Positions 13,594-20,715 of a DNA stretch of 26,110 nt are shown in pieces; position 1 is the stretch's first letter, and each line of letters opens with the position of its first letter. Source of the stretch: a virus; the IMG/VR virus record IMGVR_UViG_3300044633_001124, positions 1-26,110 of that record; one strand, written 5' to 3'. The notes beneath the pieces were generated by a model that was not told where the DNA came from, searched no databases, and saw only the letters and a program-made list of their open reading frames with translations. The translations under genes and the position numbers were made by a program.

Positions 13594-13854
13594 ATGAACC
13601 AAGACCCCATCGACCACATCACCGTCGGCGACCGCCCCCTCCGGCTGTCCCGCCCGGTGCTCCCCCACGCCGCCCGCCGTCTGGCCGGCGTGCTCCCGCA
13701 ACTGAACGCTCTCAACACGGCCGGCAAGTCTCAGGCCGATGCGGCCGAGGCCCTCGGCGTCTCCGTCGGCGCCGTCCGCTCTTGGATCGCGCTGGCGAAC
13801 CTGTCCTGGTCGAACATCAACCGCCGCGGCCCCTACGCCAAGCGCACGAAGTAA
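13594..13854 (+). CDS. Helix-turn-helix DNA-binding protein
   Basis: 86 residues. Residues about 49-72 (GKSQADAAEALGVSVGAVRSW) form a clear HTH of the sigma-like or transposase-like type: a helix with Ala residues, a Gly-Val turn, and a recognition helix SVGAVRSW. It ends in a basic tail (RRGPYAKRTK). It is likely a DNA-binding regulator. The next gene begins four bases after its stop and also carries HTH motifs, so the two may form a regulatory pair. Confidence 0.72.
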   Translation: MNQDPIDHITVGDRPLRLSRPVLPHAARRLAGVLPQLNALNTAGKSQADAAEALGVSVGAVRSWIALANLSWSNINRRGPYAKRTK

Positions 13855-13858
13855 GACC

Positions 13859-14296
13859 ATGACTGCCCCCAAACCTCCCCGCGGCGCCAAGGCCACGCAG
13901 ACCTTGAACGGCGTCAAGATGAGCCAACTCAAGTTCGACCGCATTCTCGCCTTCCGCGCTCAACTCCCGCAGCTCGACCACAAGGAACGCCTCGGCGCCC
14001 TCGACATCGCCGCTCGCTTGGGCATCTCGTCGTCCTGCGTCAATCAGTGGCTGCGCATCCTCGGCTACCGCCTGAACAACCACAACGGCCGCACGATCTA
14101 CAAGCACGACCACACCGGATGGGAGGAGAAGATCCTGCCCGTCTACAAGTCCACGGGCTACAAGGCCGGCGCTACCGCCGTCGCCCTGGGCATGGACAAG
14201 TCGGTCGTCTACCGCTGGCTGGCGAACACCGGGCATCTCAAGCCGACCTACGCTCCCCGCGACATCTCGACCTATAAGTTCCAATCCTACCGCTAA
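13859..14296 (+). CDS. Protein with two helix-turn-helix motifs
   Basis: 145 residues from ATG 13859; an earlier in-frame ATG at 13739 would overlap the previous gene. Two HTH-like segments are visible: about 48-72 (GALDIAARLGISSSCVNQWL) and about 95-121 (TGYKAGATAVALGMDKSVVYRWL), separated by KHDHTGWEEK. Twin HTH units could bind adjacent DNA half-sites. It may be a regulator or a recombinase/terminase-type accessory; no catalytic motif is present. Its stop overlaps the following upstream ATG at 14296. Confidence 0.7.
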   Translation: MTAPKPPRGAKATQTLNGVKMSQLKFDRILAFRAQLPQLDHKERLGALDIAARLGISSSCVNQWLRILGYRLNNHNGRTIYKHDHTGWEEKILPVYKSTGYKAGATAVALGMDKSVVYRWLANTGHLKPTYAPRDISTYKFQSYR

Positions 14297-14328
14297 TGCC
14301 TGACCCTTCCCACCGACCCTATCAACCC

Positions 14329-14688
14329 ATGACCATCATCCGACCCGACTCCCTGCCCGCCTTCTGGTGGCTCTTCCCCTGGAGCATGGCCCGCCAGCTG
14401 CACAAGAACGCCGTGGCCCTCAAGGCCTTCTCCGACCGCCTCGACCAAGCCGTGACCATGCAGACGCATATCATCTCCGACCAGTCCGAGGAGATCGCGA
14501 ACCTCCGCACCGAGGCCGAGCGTCTCGCCGGCAACGTGAACTATTGGCGCATCGAGGCCGAGACCGATCACGCCCGCTGGCTCCGCGTCCTCGAGGAGAA
14601 TGACAAGCTGCGCAAGCAGATCGCCGACATCGACGCCGCCATCATGCTAGGCCGCGCCATCACCCCCGACGCTCACCCCCATGAGTAG
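14329..14688 (+). CDS. Coiled-coil protein with hydrophobic N-terminus, unknown
   Basis: 119 residues from ATG 14329 (MTIIRPDSLPAFWWLFPW). The alternative start at 14296 overlaps the previous stop (TAATG) and adds MPDPSHRPYQP; I prefer 14329 because it follows a TTCCCACC-type leader. Residues about 12-19 are aromatic (AFWWLFPW), followed by helical coil (FSDRLDQAV, NLRTEAERLAGNVNYW, LEENDKLRKQIADI). It may be membrane-associated. Function unknown. Confidence 0.55.
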   Translation: MTIIRPDSLPAFWWLFPWSMARQLHKNAVALKAFSDRLDQAVTMQTHIISDQSEEIANLRTEAERLAGNVNYWRIEAETDHARWLRVLEENDKLRKQIADIDAAIMLGRAITPDAHPHE

Positions 14689-14965
14689 TTTCCGCCACTT
14701 GGACGGCATGATCGCCCTGCTCTCCGAGGTATATGAAATCAATGAGCGAATCCTGACCGGTGACATCACGTCCAACAAGACCGCCATCGCCTCCGGCCGC
14801 ATGAAGAAACTCCTGCACCACTATCACGAGGCCCTGCACGAGGACGGCGCCGTGAAGGTATCGCTCCAGGCTTACGCCGCCGCCGGTGGCTGGGTCGGCA
14901 TCACCTACTCCTATGAGCTCGACGGCTTCGAAGTCGCCGGATCACAAGTCCCGAGACGCGTATGA
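14681..14965 (+). CDS. Hypothetical protein, 94 residues
   Basis: It overlaps the previous gene by 8 nt and the next by 4 nt (ATGA), so it is translationally coupled on both sides. The sequence has a helical start (LDGMIALLSEVYEINERIL) and then a beta-like end (GGWVGITYSYELDGFEVAG). No domain is recognised. High GC is typical of the module. Confidence 0.55.
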   Translation: MSSFRHLDGMIALLSEVYEINERILTGDITSNKTAIASGRMKKLLHHYHEALHEDGAVKVSLQAYAAAGGWVGITYSYELDGFEVAGSQVPRRV

Positions 14966-15162
14966 GCATCCGCGAAGAGTTACTTCAAGACCATATCAAC
15001 ATGCTAATTGATGACCTCAGAAAGTCCGAAAGAAAGGTCGAGCGGCTGACCAAGGCAGGGGATGCGATGGTTGACATGGTCGATTGGGAAGTGCCTTACG
15101 AACGCCGCAAGAAGTTAGAAGCAGATTGGAACGCCGCCAAGGAGGGCAAGCCCCGTGCATAA
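14962..15162 (+). CDS. Small coiled-coil protein, unknown
   Basis: 66 residues, helical throughout: INMLIDDLRKSERKVERL then KAGDAMVDMVD and RKKLEADWNAAKEG. The 'LxxAGDAM' followed by a short Trp-containing helix and 'W..AKxG' is a common pattern in small early phage proteins. GC is lower than in its neighbours. The start overlaps the prior stop by 4 nt. Function unknown. Confidence 0.55.
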   Translation: MSIREELLQDHINMLIDDLRKSERKVERLTKAGDAMVDMVDWEVPYERRKKLEADWNAAKEGKPRA

Positions 15163-15610
15163 GCCCATGCGCCCCTTCTCCATCGTCGCCCTGCTGCTCC
15201 TAGGCTTCAACGCCGCCGCCGCAGCTGAGGCCACCCTTCTCGAGTGTATCGCCATGGTCGAGTCCGGCCAGAACCGCAAGGCCGTAGGCAAGGCCGGGGA
15301 GCGCGGGATGTATCAGGTCGGGAAGGCCGCTTGGGACGATGCAAACGAACGGCTAAAGAGGGAAGGCCACTACCACTTCCAGTTCAGCAAGTGGCGCAAC
15401 CCCACCGCCCAGGACATGATCGCGGCGGCCCACCTCCGCACGATCCGCGAAAACTTCAAGCGCATCGGCAAGCCCGACCCGACCCCCGAACAACTCGCCC
15501 TGGTCTGGAACGTGGGCTGGTCGGGGGCCGTCTCCCGGCGGTTCGCTCCGAACGACTACGCCGAACGCGTGGCTAATTTATTCCGCTCGCAAAAGGTTTT
15601 GAGCCGTTGA
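15155..15610 (+). CDS. Secreted lytic transglycosylase-like protein (endolysin candidate)
   Basis: 151 residues from GTG 15155, overlapping the previous gene by 8 nt; ATG 15167 is an alternative. Residues 5-24 form a signal peptide (SIVALLLLGFNAAAAA) with an Ala-rich cleavage region. The mature part begins LLECIAMVESGQN, where Glu36 lies in the SLT 'E-S-x-x-N' motif, followed by AVGKAGERGMYQVGKAAW and a late LALVWNVGWSGAVSRR like the 'YN-x-G' motif. It should cleave peptidoglycan glycan strands after export. It is distant (about 2.4 kb) from the holin cassette, which is odd for an endolysin; an ejection or virion role is possible but it lacks virion-gene context. Confidence 0.82.
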   Translation: MHKPMRPFSIVALLLLGFNAAAAAEATLLECIAMVESGQNRKAVGKAGERGMYQVGKAAWDDANERLKREGHYHFQFSKWRNPTAQDMIAAAHLRTIRENFKRIGKPDPTPEQLALVWNVGWSGAVSRRFAPNDYAERVANLFRSQKVLSR

Positions 15611-15621
15611 AAGTTTCGACC

Positions 15622-16086
15622 ATGTCTCACATGGTCATCGCTGTCGACCCCGGTGCCAACGGCGCCTTCGTCTGGTCGGTCGACGGCATCGGCATCGAGA
15701 CGCGGAAGATGCCCGGCTCCGATGTCGAGATCTGCGAACTGATGGCCGAGCTCTCCTGCAAGGCCAAGTCCGTCGCCCTGTTCCTCGAGACGCCGAGCGT
15801 CGCCGGCTACAGCCCGAAGATTCCCGGCGCGTCAATTGCGAAACTCCAGTTCAACGTCGGCCTGATCTACGGCGCATCAATCGCCATGGGCTGGCAAGTC
15901 CGCCGCATCGACCCGAAGGCATGGCAGAAGACGCACCCCGTCGGCAAGAAGGCCGACCACGGCTCCGGCTGGAAGCGACACCTCAAGGCCCGGGCGAAAG
16001 AGCTCTTCCCGCAGACCGATGTCTTCGACTATAACGCCGACGCCCTCCTGATCTACGACTCCGCCATCCGCGGCGTCATTAACTGA
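15622..16086 (+). CDS. RuvC-like Holliday junction resolvase
   Basis: 154 residues from ATG 15622; an in-frame TTG at 15607 overlaps the previous stop and is less likely. It has the RNase H-fold pattern of RuvC: AVDPGANGA with Asp9 (strand 1), ALFLETPS with Glu56 (strand 4), and a C-terminal DYNADALLIYD with Asp140 plus Asp136/Asp146 for metal binding. Conserved GASIAK and WQVRRIDPKAWQKT match phage resolvases. It would cut four-way DNA junctions or resolve concatemers before packaging. It lies next to the recombination genes. Confidence 0.86.
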   Translation: MSHMVIAVDPGANGAFVWSVDGIGIETRKMPGSDVEICELMAELSCKAKSVALFLETPSVAGYSPKIPGASIAKLQFNVGLIYGASIAMGWQVRRIDPKAWQKTHPVGKKADHGSGWKRHLKARAKELFPQTDVFDYNADALLIYDSAIRGVIN

Positions 16087-16120
16087 GTTTCCATAACTCG
16101 ACTAAACCCTCCCATTTGGA

Positions 16121-16132
16121 ACCTTTCCCATT
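16121..16132 (+). promoter_or_regulatory. C-rich leader before the 74-residue gene
   Basis: ACCTTTCCCATT abuts ATG 16133, a relaxed version of the TTCCCACC leader. The 46-nt gap from 16087 contains nothing else recognisable. Confidence 0.35.
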
Positions 16133-16357
16133 ATGAAAAAGAACACCCTTAAACCGACGACCGAAATCCGCCTCATCCCTGGCACGCAGTATATCCTTCT
16201 TCCGGATAACAAGGTTGCCCGCCTCCTGACGCCCACCGTCCGCCCCTCCGGCGACAACTATAACCTCCGCATCAACGGCCGCACCCGTCAGTTCACGCTC
16301 GAGGCCATCAAGGCCATCATCGCCGGCGCCGACCCGGCCACCGTCGGCAACAAGTAA
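16133..16357 (+). CDS. Small hypothetical protein, 74 residues
   Basis: A basic N-terminus (KKNTLKPTTEIRLIPGTQYILLPDNKVARLL) is followed by YNLRINGRTRQFTLEAIKAII. The pattern of short strands followed by one helix resembles small DNA-binding NUMOD/AP2-type modules, but no family is assigned. It lies between the resolvase and the recombinase, and could be an accessory DNA-binding protein. Confidence 0.55.
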   Translation: MKKNTLKPTTEIRLIPGTQYILLPDNKVARLLTPTVRPSGDNYNLRINGRTRQFTLEAIKAIIAGADPATVGNK

Positions 16358-16366
16358 CCTCTTCCC

Positions 16367-16822
16367 ATGAGCACCACGCCCAAGACCCCCACCGCCACCG
16401 CCGCACTTGTCGCCGCCCTCGCGGCCCTCGACAACGTGAAGGCCAACAAGATCGTGAAGGCCAACTTCACCGCCAAGTACGTGTCCCTCGACGCGTTGCT
16501 CGACGCCGTGAAGCCCGTCCTTCTCGACCACGACCTCGCCCTGATCCAGACGCTCGTCAGCCAGGACGGCAAGGTCGGCGTCTCGACCGCCTTCCTCCAC
16601 GCGTCCGGCGAACGCTTCGACTTCGGGACGCTCCTGGTCAAAGCCGAAGGCCTGACCGCCCAGCAGATCGGCGGGGCTATCACATACATCCGCCGCCAGT
16701 CGATTCAGACCGCTTGCGGCATCTCGGTCGACCTCGACGACGACGGCTCCTTGGCCTCTGGCATCCGTTCTGCGGCCATTTCCCCCGTCACCCCTGCCAC
16801 CCCCCGCCCCCTGACCCGATGA
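16367..16822 (+). CDS. ERF-family single-strand annealing protein
   Basis: 151 residues. ERF features are the opening with KANFTAKYVSLDALLDAVKPVL, the middle FLHASGERFDFGTLLVKAEGL, and the signature QIGGAITYIRRQSIQTACGI with the acidic DLDDDGS at about 121-127. ERF proteins anneal complementary single strands and drive phage recombination. It is paired with the RecE-like exonuclease downstream, making an annealase/exonuclease system. The unstructured C-terminus (SPVTPATPRP) is normal for the family. The start follows the leader CCTCTTCCC directly. Confidence 0.88.
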   Translation: MSTTPKTPTATAALVAALAALDNVKANKIVKANFTAKYVSLDALLDAVKPVLLDHDLALIQTLVSQDGKVGVSTAFLHASGERFDFGTLLVKAEGLTAQQIGGAITYIRRQSIQTACGISVDLDDDGSLASGIRSAAISPVTPATPRPLTR

Positions 16823-17058
16823 GCGACCCTAAAGACTTCAATCCCTTCGACCCCATCTCCGCCGCGATGGGGGCCATGCACGGCCAGAACCTCCTCGCGG
16901 CTAAGGACGCCCGGATCCGGCAACTGGAAGAGCGCCTTGAGGGTATGCGCGAGGCCGGCGACCAACTCTGGTACTGCGTCCGCCACGCGCAGCGCATCCA
17001 AGCCGAAGAGCTTATCGACGCCATCGAGGAATGGCAGGAGGCCCGCAACCATGGCTGA
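16819..17058 (+). CDS. Small helical hypothetical protein, 79 residues
   Basis: Starts at ATG 16819, overlapping the ERF gene by 4 nt, and ends overlapping the next gene by 8 nt. The N-terminus is FDPISAAMGAMHG, and the rest is helical with LEERLEGMREAGDQLWYC and ELIDAIEEWQEARN. The 'AGDxLWYC....A...W' pattern is shared with several small early phage proteins of unknown role. It likely shares the recombination operon transcript. Confidence 0.55.
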   Translation: MSDPKDFNPFDPISAAMGAMHGQNLLAAKDARIRQLEERLEGMREAGDQLWYCVRHAQRIQAEELIDAIEEWQEARNHG

Positions 17059-17290
17059 AGTCCCCAAGGGCATCGCCACGATCGCGAAGACCGTGCCCCG
17101 CCAGTTCGCCCTCCTGCTGCTCCTGGACGGCTACCCCTACGTAGAAATGACCGCCCGCAAGTCCGCCGACTTCCTGACCGACCTGAACGCCTGGAAGCGC
17201 AAGACCTACCCCTCCTTCTCCCGCTCCGTCGTCCGATTCTTTACGCTCGCACCTAACGGGGAGCTTAAAGAACTTACCTTTACCAAATGA
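17051..17290 (+). CDS. Small hypothetical protein, 79 residues
   Basis: Starts at ATG 17051. The N-terminal half (KGIATIAKTVPRQFALLLLLDGYPYVEMTARKSADFLTDL) mixes a hydrophobic strand and helix, and the C-terminal half is strand-like (SVVRFFTLAPNGELKELTF). It is coupled by 8-nt and 4-nt overlaps to the genes around it. No family is recognised. Confidence 0.5.
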   Translation: MAEVPKGIATIAKTVPRQFALLLLLDGYPYVEMTARKSADFLTDLNAWKRKTYPSFSRSVVRFFTLAPNGELKELTFTK

Positions 17291-17643
17291 CCAACCGCGA
17301 ATACCTGAGGAACATCCTCAACCAGTTAGCCGGCGAAGTCTCCGCCCTCCGCCCGACCCCCGAAGACTCCGTCACCCTGGCCGGGTCTGATCTGATGCAA
17401 CTCCAGATCGCCATCAATGAAGCCGCAGCCGAACTCGACCGCCTTGACGTCGAGAACATCGAGGAGGCCTATCACATCAAGCCGATCTATGACCGCATCA
17501 AGGCCGTCATCGCCCATGAGCGCGTCCTCCGCAATCAGCTCGACCGCGTGGCCCTCGCCGCCGACAACGCCATCGACCTCTGCAACCTCCTTTCCGCCCA
17601 CGTCGAAGAGCACAACCCGAACGACGAAGACGAAGCCCTCTGA
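17287..17643 (+). CDS. Acidic helical hypothetical protein, 118 residues
   Basis: Starts in an ATGA overlap with the previous gene. The protein is helical and acidic: LRNILNQLAGEVSALR, QLQIAINEAAAELDRLD, YDRIKAVIAHERVLRNQLDRVALAAD, ending NPNDEDEAL. It sits before the exonuclease and could be an accessory of recombination, but nothing in the sequence proves it. No catalytic or DNA-binding motif was seen. Confidence 0.5.
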   Translation: MTNREYLRNILNQLAGEVSALRPTPEDSVTLAGSDLMQLQIAINEAAAELDRLDVENIEEAYHIKPIYDRIKAVIAHERVLRNQLDRVALAADNAIDLCNLLSAHVEEHNPNDEDEAL

Positions 17644-17655
17644 ACCTTTCCCACC
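17644..17655 (+). promoter_or_regulatory. C-rich leader before the exonuclease gene
   Basis: ACCTTTCCCACC fills the entire gap between the previous stop and ATG 17656. It is another instance of the TTCCCACC leader. Confidence 0.4.
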
Positions 17656-18456
17656 ATGCCACAAATCCACGACCGCAAAGAATACCGCGCCTTCCCGGCG
17701 TTCAACCAATCAGCCGCCAAGCACATCCTGACCTCGCCGGCGCATTATCAGGCCTACATCAACACGCCCCAGGAAGAGACCAAGGCCCTGCGCTTTGGAA
17801 CCTTCGTTCACTCGGCCGTGCTCGAACCGCACACCCTAAATGACCTCTACGCGACCGCCCCGGACTGCGATCGCCGCACTAAGGAAGGCAAGGCCGCTTG
17901 GGCTGAGTTCGCCACGGCCAATGCTGGCAAGACCATCCTCGACTATGAAGAGTCCGCCCTCGGGCATCTCGTCGCCTCGTCCGCCCGCTTCGCCCTCAAG
18001 CGCCTCGGCGTGGAGTTCGACGCGACCGAGGTCATGTATCACGTCGACTACAACGGAGTCCCGCTGAAGGCCGCCATCGACGGCGTGGCCGGCGACTACC
18101 TCTGGGACATCAAGACCACAGGCGCCGGAGAGGCCACGGCCGCCGGCATGCTCAAGAGCATCCGCTCGTATAAATACGCATTGCAAGCATACTGGTACCG
18201 CCTCGTCTACGAGCTCGCAACGGGCAAACGCCCTCTCGGCTTCCGTTTCCTCTTCGTCGAGAAGGAGCCGCCCTTCGCTTGCGCCGTCTGTGAGATCGGC
18301 CCTGAGCTCATGTCCTGGGCCATCGCCGACTTCGAGAAAGCCGTGACCCTGTATAAGGAATGCACGGCCTCCGGCGTCTGGCCCGCCTACACCGAGGAGA
18401 TTCAGGTCATCGACGTGAAGTCCACGACCACCGCCGCCCCCATTAACTTCGCCTAA
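17656..18456 (+). CDS. RecE-like PD-(D/E)XK exonuclease
   Basis: 266 residues. The family (exodeoxyribonuclease VIII/RecE C-terminal type, DUF3799-like) is visible in FNQSAAKHILTSPAHYQAYI near the start, GTFVH at 48-52 with His52, PLKAAIDGV with Asp142, WDIKTT with Asp151 and Lys153, and SYKYALQAYWY with Gln177 in the final motif. It should resect double-stranded ends 5' to 3' and load the ERF annealase encoded upstream. The C-terminal CAVCEIGPELMSWAIADFEKAV matches the helical end of the fold. No key residue is missing. Confidence 0.87.
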   Translation: MPQIHDRKEYRAFPAFNQSAAKHILTSPAHYQAYINTPQEETKALRFGTFVHSAVLEPHTLNDLYATAPDCDRRTKEGKAAWAEFATANAGKTILDYEESALGHLVASSARFALKRLGVEFDATEVMYHVDYNGVPLKAAIDGVAGDYLWDIKTTGAGEATAAGMLKSIRSYKYALQAYWYRLVYELATGKRPLGFRFLFVEKEPPFACAVCEIGPELMSWAIADFEKAVTLYKECTASGVWPAYTEEIQVIDVKSTTTAAPINFA

Positions 18457-18457
18457 C

Positions 18458-18892
18458 ATGGAACCCAACAACGACCGCAAGCCCCTGAAGTCCATCGAGA
18501 CCGCGGGCACCTATAAACTCAAACTCATCAAGCCCGCTTTCGATAAGATCCGCGCGTGGGAAGACGGCACCGTCTCCTGCCGCCTCTTCTTCCTCGACGA
18601 CCAGGGCAATTGCCTGAGCAAGTCCTTCTCCTCGAAGTGGGGCAAGCCTCTGGCCATGCTCGTCGGCAAGTTCTCCGGCAAGTTCACCGAAGAGCTGCGC
18701 CTTGATGCCACCCCGGCCGAGTTTATGGAATACATCACCCCGGCCTGTGGCAAGACGTGCCTCCTCGGCGTCGAGGCCGAGCCCTCCGGCGAGTATAACG
18801 GCAAACAGCAATTTAAGTATAAATTGACGTATCCCAAGGGCAGTCAGAAGCCGACCGTCTCCGAGCCCCTGCCGGACAACCCGCCCTTCTGA
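18458..18892 (+). CDS. SSB-like single-stranded DNA-binding protein
   Basis: 144 residues. The beta-rich sequence (GTYKLKLIKPAFDKIRAWEDGTVSCRLFFLDDQG, LGVEAEPSGEYNGKQQFKYKL) has the length and pattern of an OB fold, and the C-terminus ends PLPDNPPF, like the acidic-aromatic tail of SSB proteins that recruits partners (usual DDDIPF). It is DUF669-like in parts. In the recombination operon after the exonuclease an SSB role is expected. The start follows the exonuclease stop as TAA-C-ATG. Moderately confident; sequence identity to classical SSB is not visible. Confidence 0.72.
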   Translation: MEPNNDRKPLKSIETAGTYKLKLIKPAFDKIRAWEDGTVSCRLFFLDDQGNCLSKSFSSKWGKPLAMLVGKFSGKFTEELRLDATPAEFMEYITPACGKTCLLGVEAEPSGEYNGKQQFKYKLTYPKGSQKPTVSEPLPDNPPF

Positions 18893-19056
18893 TGAACAAC
18901 CTCGCCAAGATCCGCGAGGCCCTGGTCGACGCGCTGCTCAAGGCGCCCGACCTTAACCTCCGCCGCGTGCGTCGTAAGCTCGGCATCTCCGGCCGCCAGA
19001 CCCGCATCGCCTCCCGAATCGCAAAAGCCACGCGCAAGGCCTCCGCCGCCGCATGA
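18892..19056 (+). CDS. Small basic DNA-binding-like protein, 54 residues
   Basis: The ATG at 18892 overlaps the previous stop in a TGATGA junction, and the stop overlaps the next ATG (ATGA), so it is tightly coupled. The sequence MNNLAKIREALVDALL is followed by the HTH-like NLRRVRRKLGISGRQTRIASRI and a basic Ala-rich tail. It could bind DNA. It is short, but its placement fills the gap exactly, which supports it. Confidence 0.58.
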   Translation: MNNLAKIREALVDALLKAPDLNLRRVRRKLGISGRQTRIASRIAKATRKASAAA

Positions 19057-19634
19057 CCACCATGTCCGCCCCGACCCTTGTCCTTATCTCTGGCTTCGCA
19101 AGGGCGGGGAAGGACACCCTCGCCTCGGGAATCCTCGAATGGTCGACCCGTCCGTCCCGCAAGGTCAACTTCGCCGACTACCTGAAGGACGCGGGGAATG
19201 ACTTCCTGATGTCCCTCAACCTGGAGGGCAACTTTCACGACGACCGCTTCAAGACCCTACACCGGGACTTTCTCGTGGCCGGCGGCAAACTCGCCCGGTC
19301 GCTCGACGTCGACATCTTCGCGAAGAACCTCGCGAACTTCTGCCCCATTCAGATGGGCCCGGATGAGGTCGCCCCCGAGACTGTCGTATGCAGTGATCTT
19401 AGATACGCTAACGAAGTCGCCGTCTGTCAGGATACGCTGCACGACCTCGGCTGGAAGGTGCGCACGATCTACGTCGCCACCGCCGGCGTCGGCCCAGCCA
19501 ACCAGGAGGAGATGGACAGCATCCTCGAGATCCGCGAGAAGCACGCCTTCGACCTCGAACTGACGTTCGCCCCCAACTCGCGGAATACGATCCTCATGGA
19601 GGGCCGCTATATCGCGAAGACATGGAGGCTCTAG
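19053..19634 (+). CDS. Deoxynucleoside monophosphate kinase-like P-loop protein
   Basis: 193 residues. The P-loop is GFARAGKDT at residues 14-22 (the 'GxARSGKDT' form of T4 gp1-type dNMP kinases). A lid/base region follows with FADYLKDAGNDFL and DDRFKTLHRDFL, and a mid strand VVCSDLRYANEV. It would phosphorylate dNMPs to supply nucleotides for replication. Start MTT at 19053 overlaps the 54-residue gene by 4 nt; a second ATG at 19062 is possible. Confidence 0.8.
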   Translation: MTTMSAPTLVLISGFARAGKDTLASGILEWSTRPSRKVNFADYLKDAGNDFLMSLNLEGNFHDDRFKTLHRDFLVAGGKLARSLDVDIFAKNLANFCPIQMGPDEVAPETVVCSDLRYANEVAVCQDTLHDLGWKVRTIYVATAGVGPANQEEMDSILEIREKHAFDLELTFAPNSRNTILMEGRYIAKTWRL

Positions 19635-19636
19635 TC

Positions 19637-19954
19637 ATGAATGACGACCTGAGCATGGACGAGCGCATAGCCTGGGCCAGACGCTCAGGCCTGACCGACG
19701 AGCGCATTGCCTTCCTGCTCGCCTGTCCCAAGTACACCCGCACCGGGCGTAAAGACCAGCCCGCCTACATCAAGACCGACAACCCTAACCACCACCTCCA
19801 GAAGCTCGGCGACTGCTGGTGGCTGCGCATCCGCCGGCGGAAGACGAACATCGTCCACAACCTGGGCAAAGACCTCGAGACCGCCCGCAAGAACCGCGAC
19901 GAGATGCTCGCGGCCTATGACGCCGGCAAACCTATCCCACACCTCGACCAATGA
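19637..19954 (+). CDS. Putative DNA-binding protein, 105 residues
   Basis: Start at ATG 19637 chosen over 19622 because GGAGG at 19624-19628 lies eight bases before it, one of the few classical ribosome sites here; the site lies across the end of the dNMP kinase gene. Residues about 8-25 (MDERIAWARRSGLTDERIAF) are helical, and the C-terminal half, KLGDCWWLRIRRRKTNIVHNLGKDLETARKNRDEML, resembles the arm-binding/AP2-like N-terminal domain of phage integrases ('LRIR...A..RD'). There is no catalytic domain, so it may be a stand-alone DNA-binding domain. Function unproven. Confidence 0.62.
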   Translation: MNDDLSMDERIAWARRSGLTDERIAFLLACPKYTRTGRKDQPAYIKTDNPNHHLQKLGDCWWLRIRRRKTNIVHNLGKDLETARKNRDEMLAAYDAGKPIPHLDQ

Positions 19955-20715
19955 GCACCCCTACCCGCTTCGTCGCCTTCGGTGATAACCATGGCGACAT
20001 GGCCGACGAGAACGCCGTCGAGGCCTTGGTCGAGTTTATCAAGGACTACAAGCCGACCGTCCGCGTGCACCTCGGCGACTGCTTCGACTTCCGATCGCTG
20101 CGCCGTGGAGCCGGGCAGGATGCCGAAGGCGCTGAGTCCCTCATCTCCGACATCGAGGCCGGTGAAGCCTTCCTCGAGCGCACCAAGCCCACCGTCTACC
20201 TGATGGGCAATCACGAGCACCGCGCCCAAGCCCTCCAGAACACCTCCGGCTCCGCCCTGGTGCGTGACTACTGCGCCGACCTAGAGGCCCGCATCAAAAC
20301 CGCCGCGAAGAGCTGCGGAGCCAAGACCATCCTCCCCTACCACGCCGAGAAGGGCGTCTACCGACTAGGTCAGGTCGCCTTCATTCATGGTTACGCCCAC
20401 GGCCTGAACGCCACCGCCGAGCAGGGTAAGCATTACGCCGACCGCGGCGGGGCTCTGATCCACGGCCACACCCACACGCTCGCCCAGGTTAACTTGACCA
20501 AGGCCGAAGGCGGCGCCGCTTTCTCCGCCGGCTGTCTCTGTCAGAAGGACGCCATGGCCTACGCGTCGCACCGGCTCGCCACCTCCCGCTGGGGCTCAGG
20601 CTTCGCCGCCGGCTGGGTCGACGGCAAAGACTGGAAGGTCTGGCTCGTCCACCGCGTCGGCTCCCGCTGGGTATGGACCACCGACCTCAAGGTCTTCACC
20701 CCGAAGGCCCGATGA
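19951..20715 (+). CDS. Calcineurin-like metallophosphoesterase
   Basis: 254 residues. The family motifs are all present: GDNHGD with Asp12/His14, LGDCFD with Asp43, GNHEH at 86-90, FIHGYAH with His146, and HGHTHT with His173/His175. They bind two metals for phosphoester hydrolysis. Members can be nucleic acid phosphatases or diesterases, and phages often keep one next to replication genes. Start overlaps the previous gene by 4 nt. Substrate cannot be deduced. Confidence 0.86.
   Translation: MSTPTRFVAFGDNHGDMADENAVEALVEFIKDYKPTVRVHLGDCFDFRSLRRGAGQDAEGAESLISDIEAGEAFLERTKPTVYLMGNHEHRAQALQNTSGSALVRDYCADLEARIKTAAKSCGAKTILPYHAEKGVYRLGQVAFIHGYAHGLNATAEQGKHYADRGGALIHGHTHTLAQVNLTKAEGGAAFSAGCLCQKDAMAYASHRLATSRWGSGFAAGWVDGKDWKVWLVHRVGSRWVWTTDLKVFTPKAR

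Noticed and set aside
15607-15621. TTG start for the resolvase gene
   Set aside because: It overlaps the previous stop; the ATG at 15622 begins right before the conserved first strand, so the extension is unnecessary.
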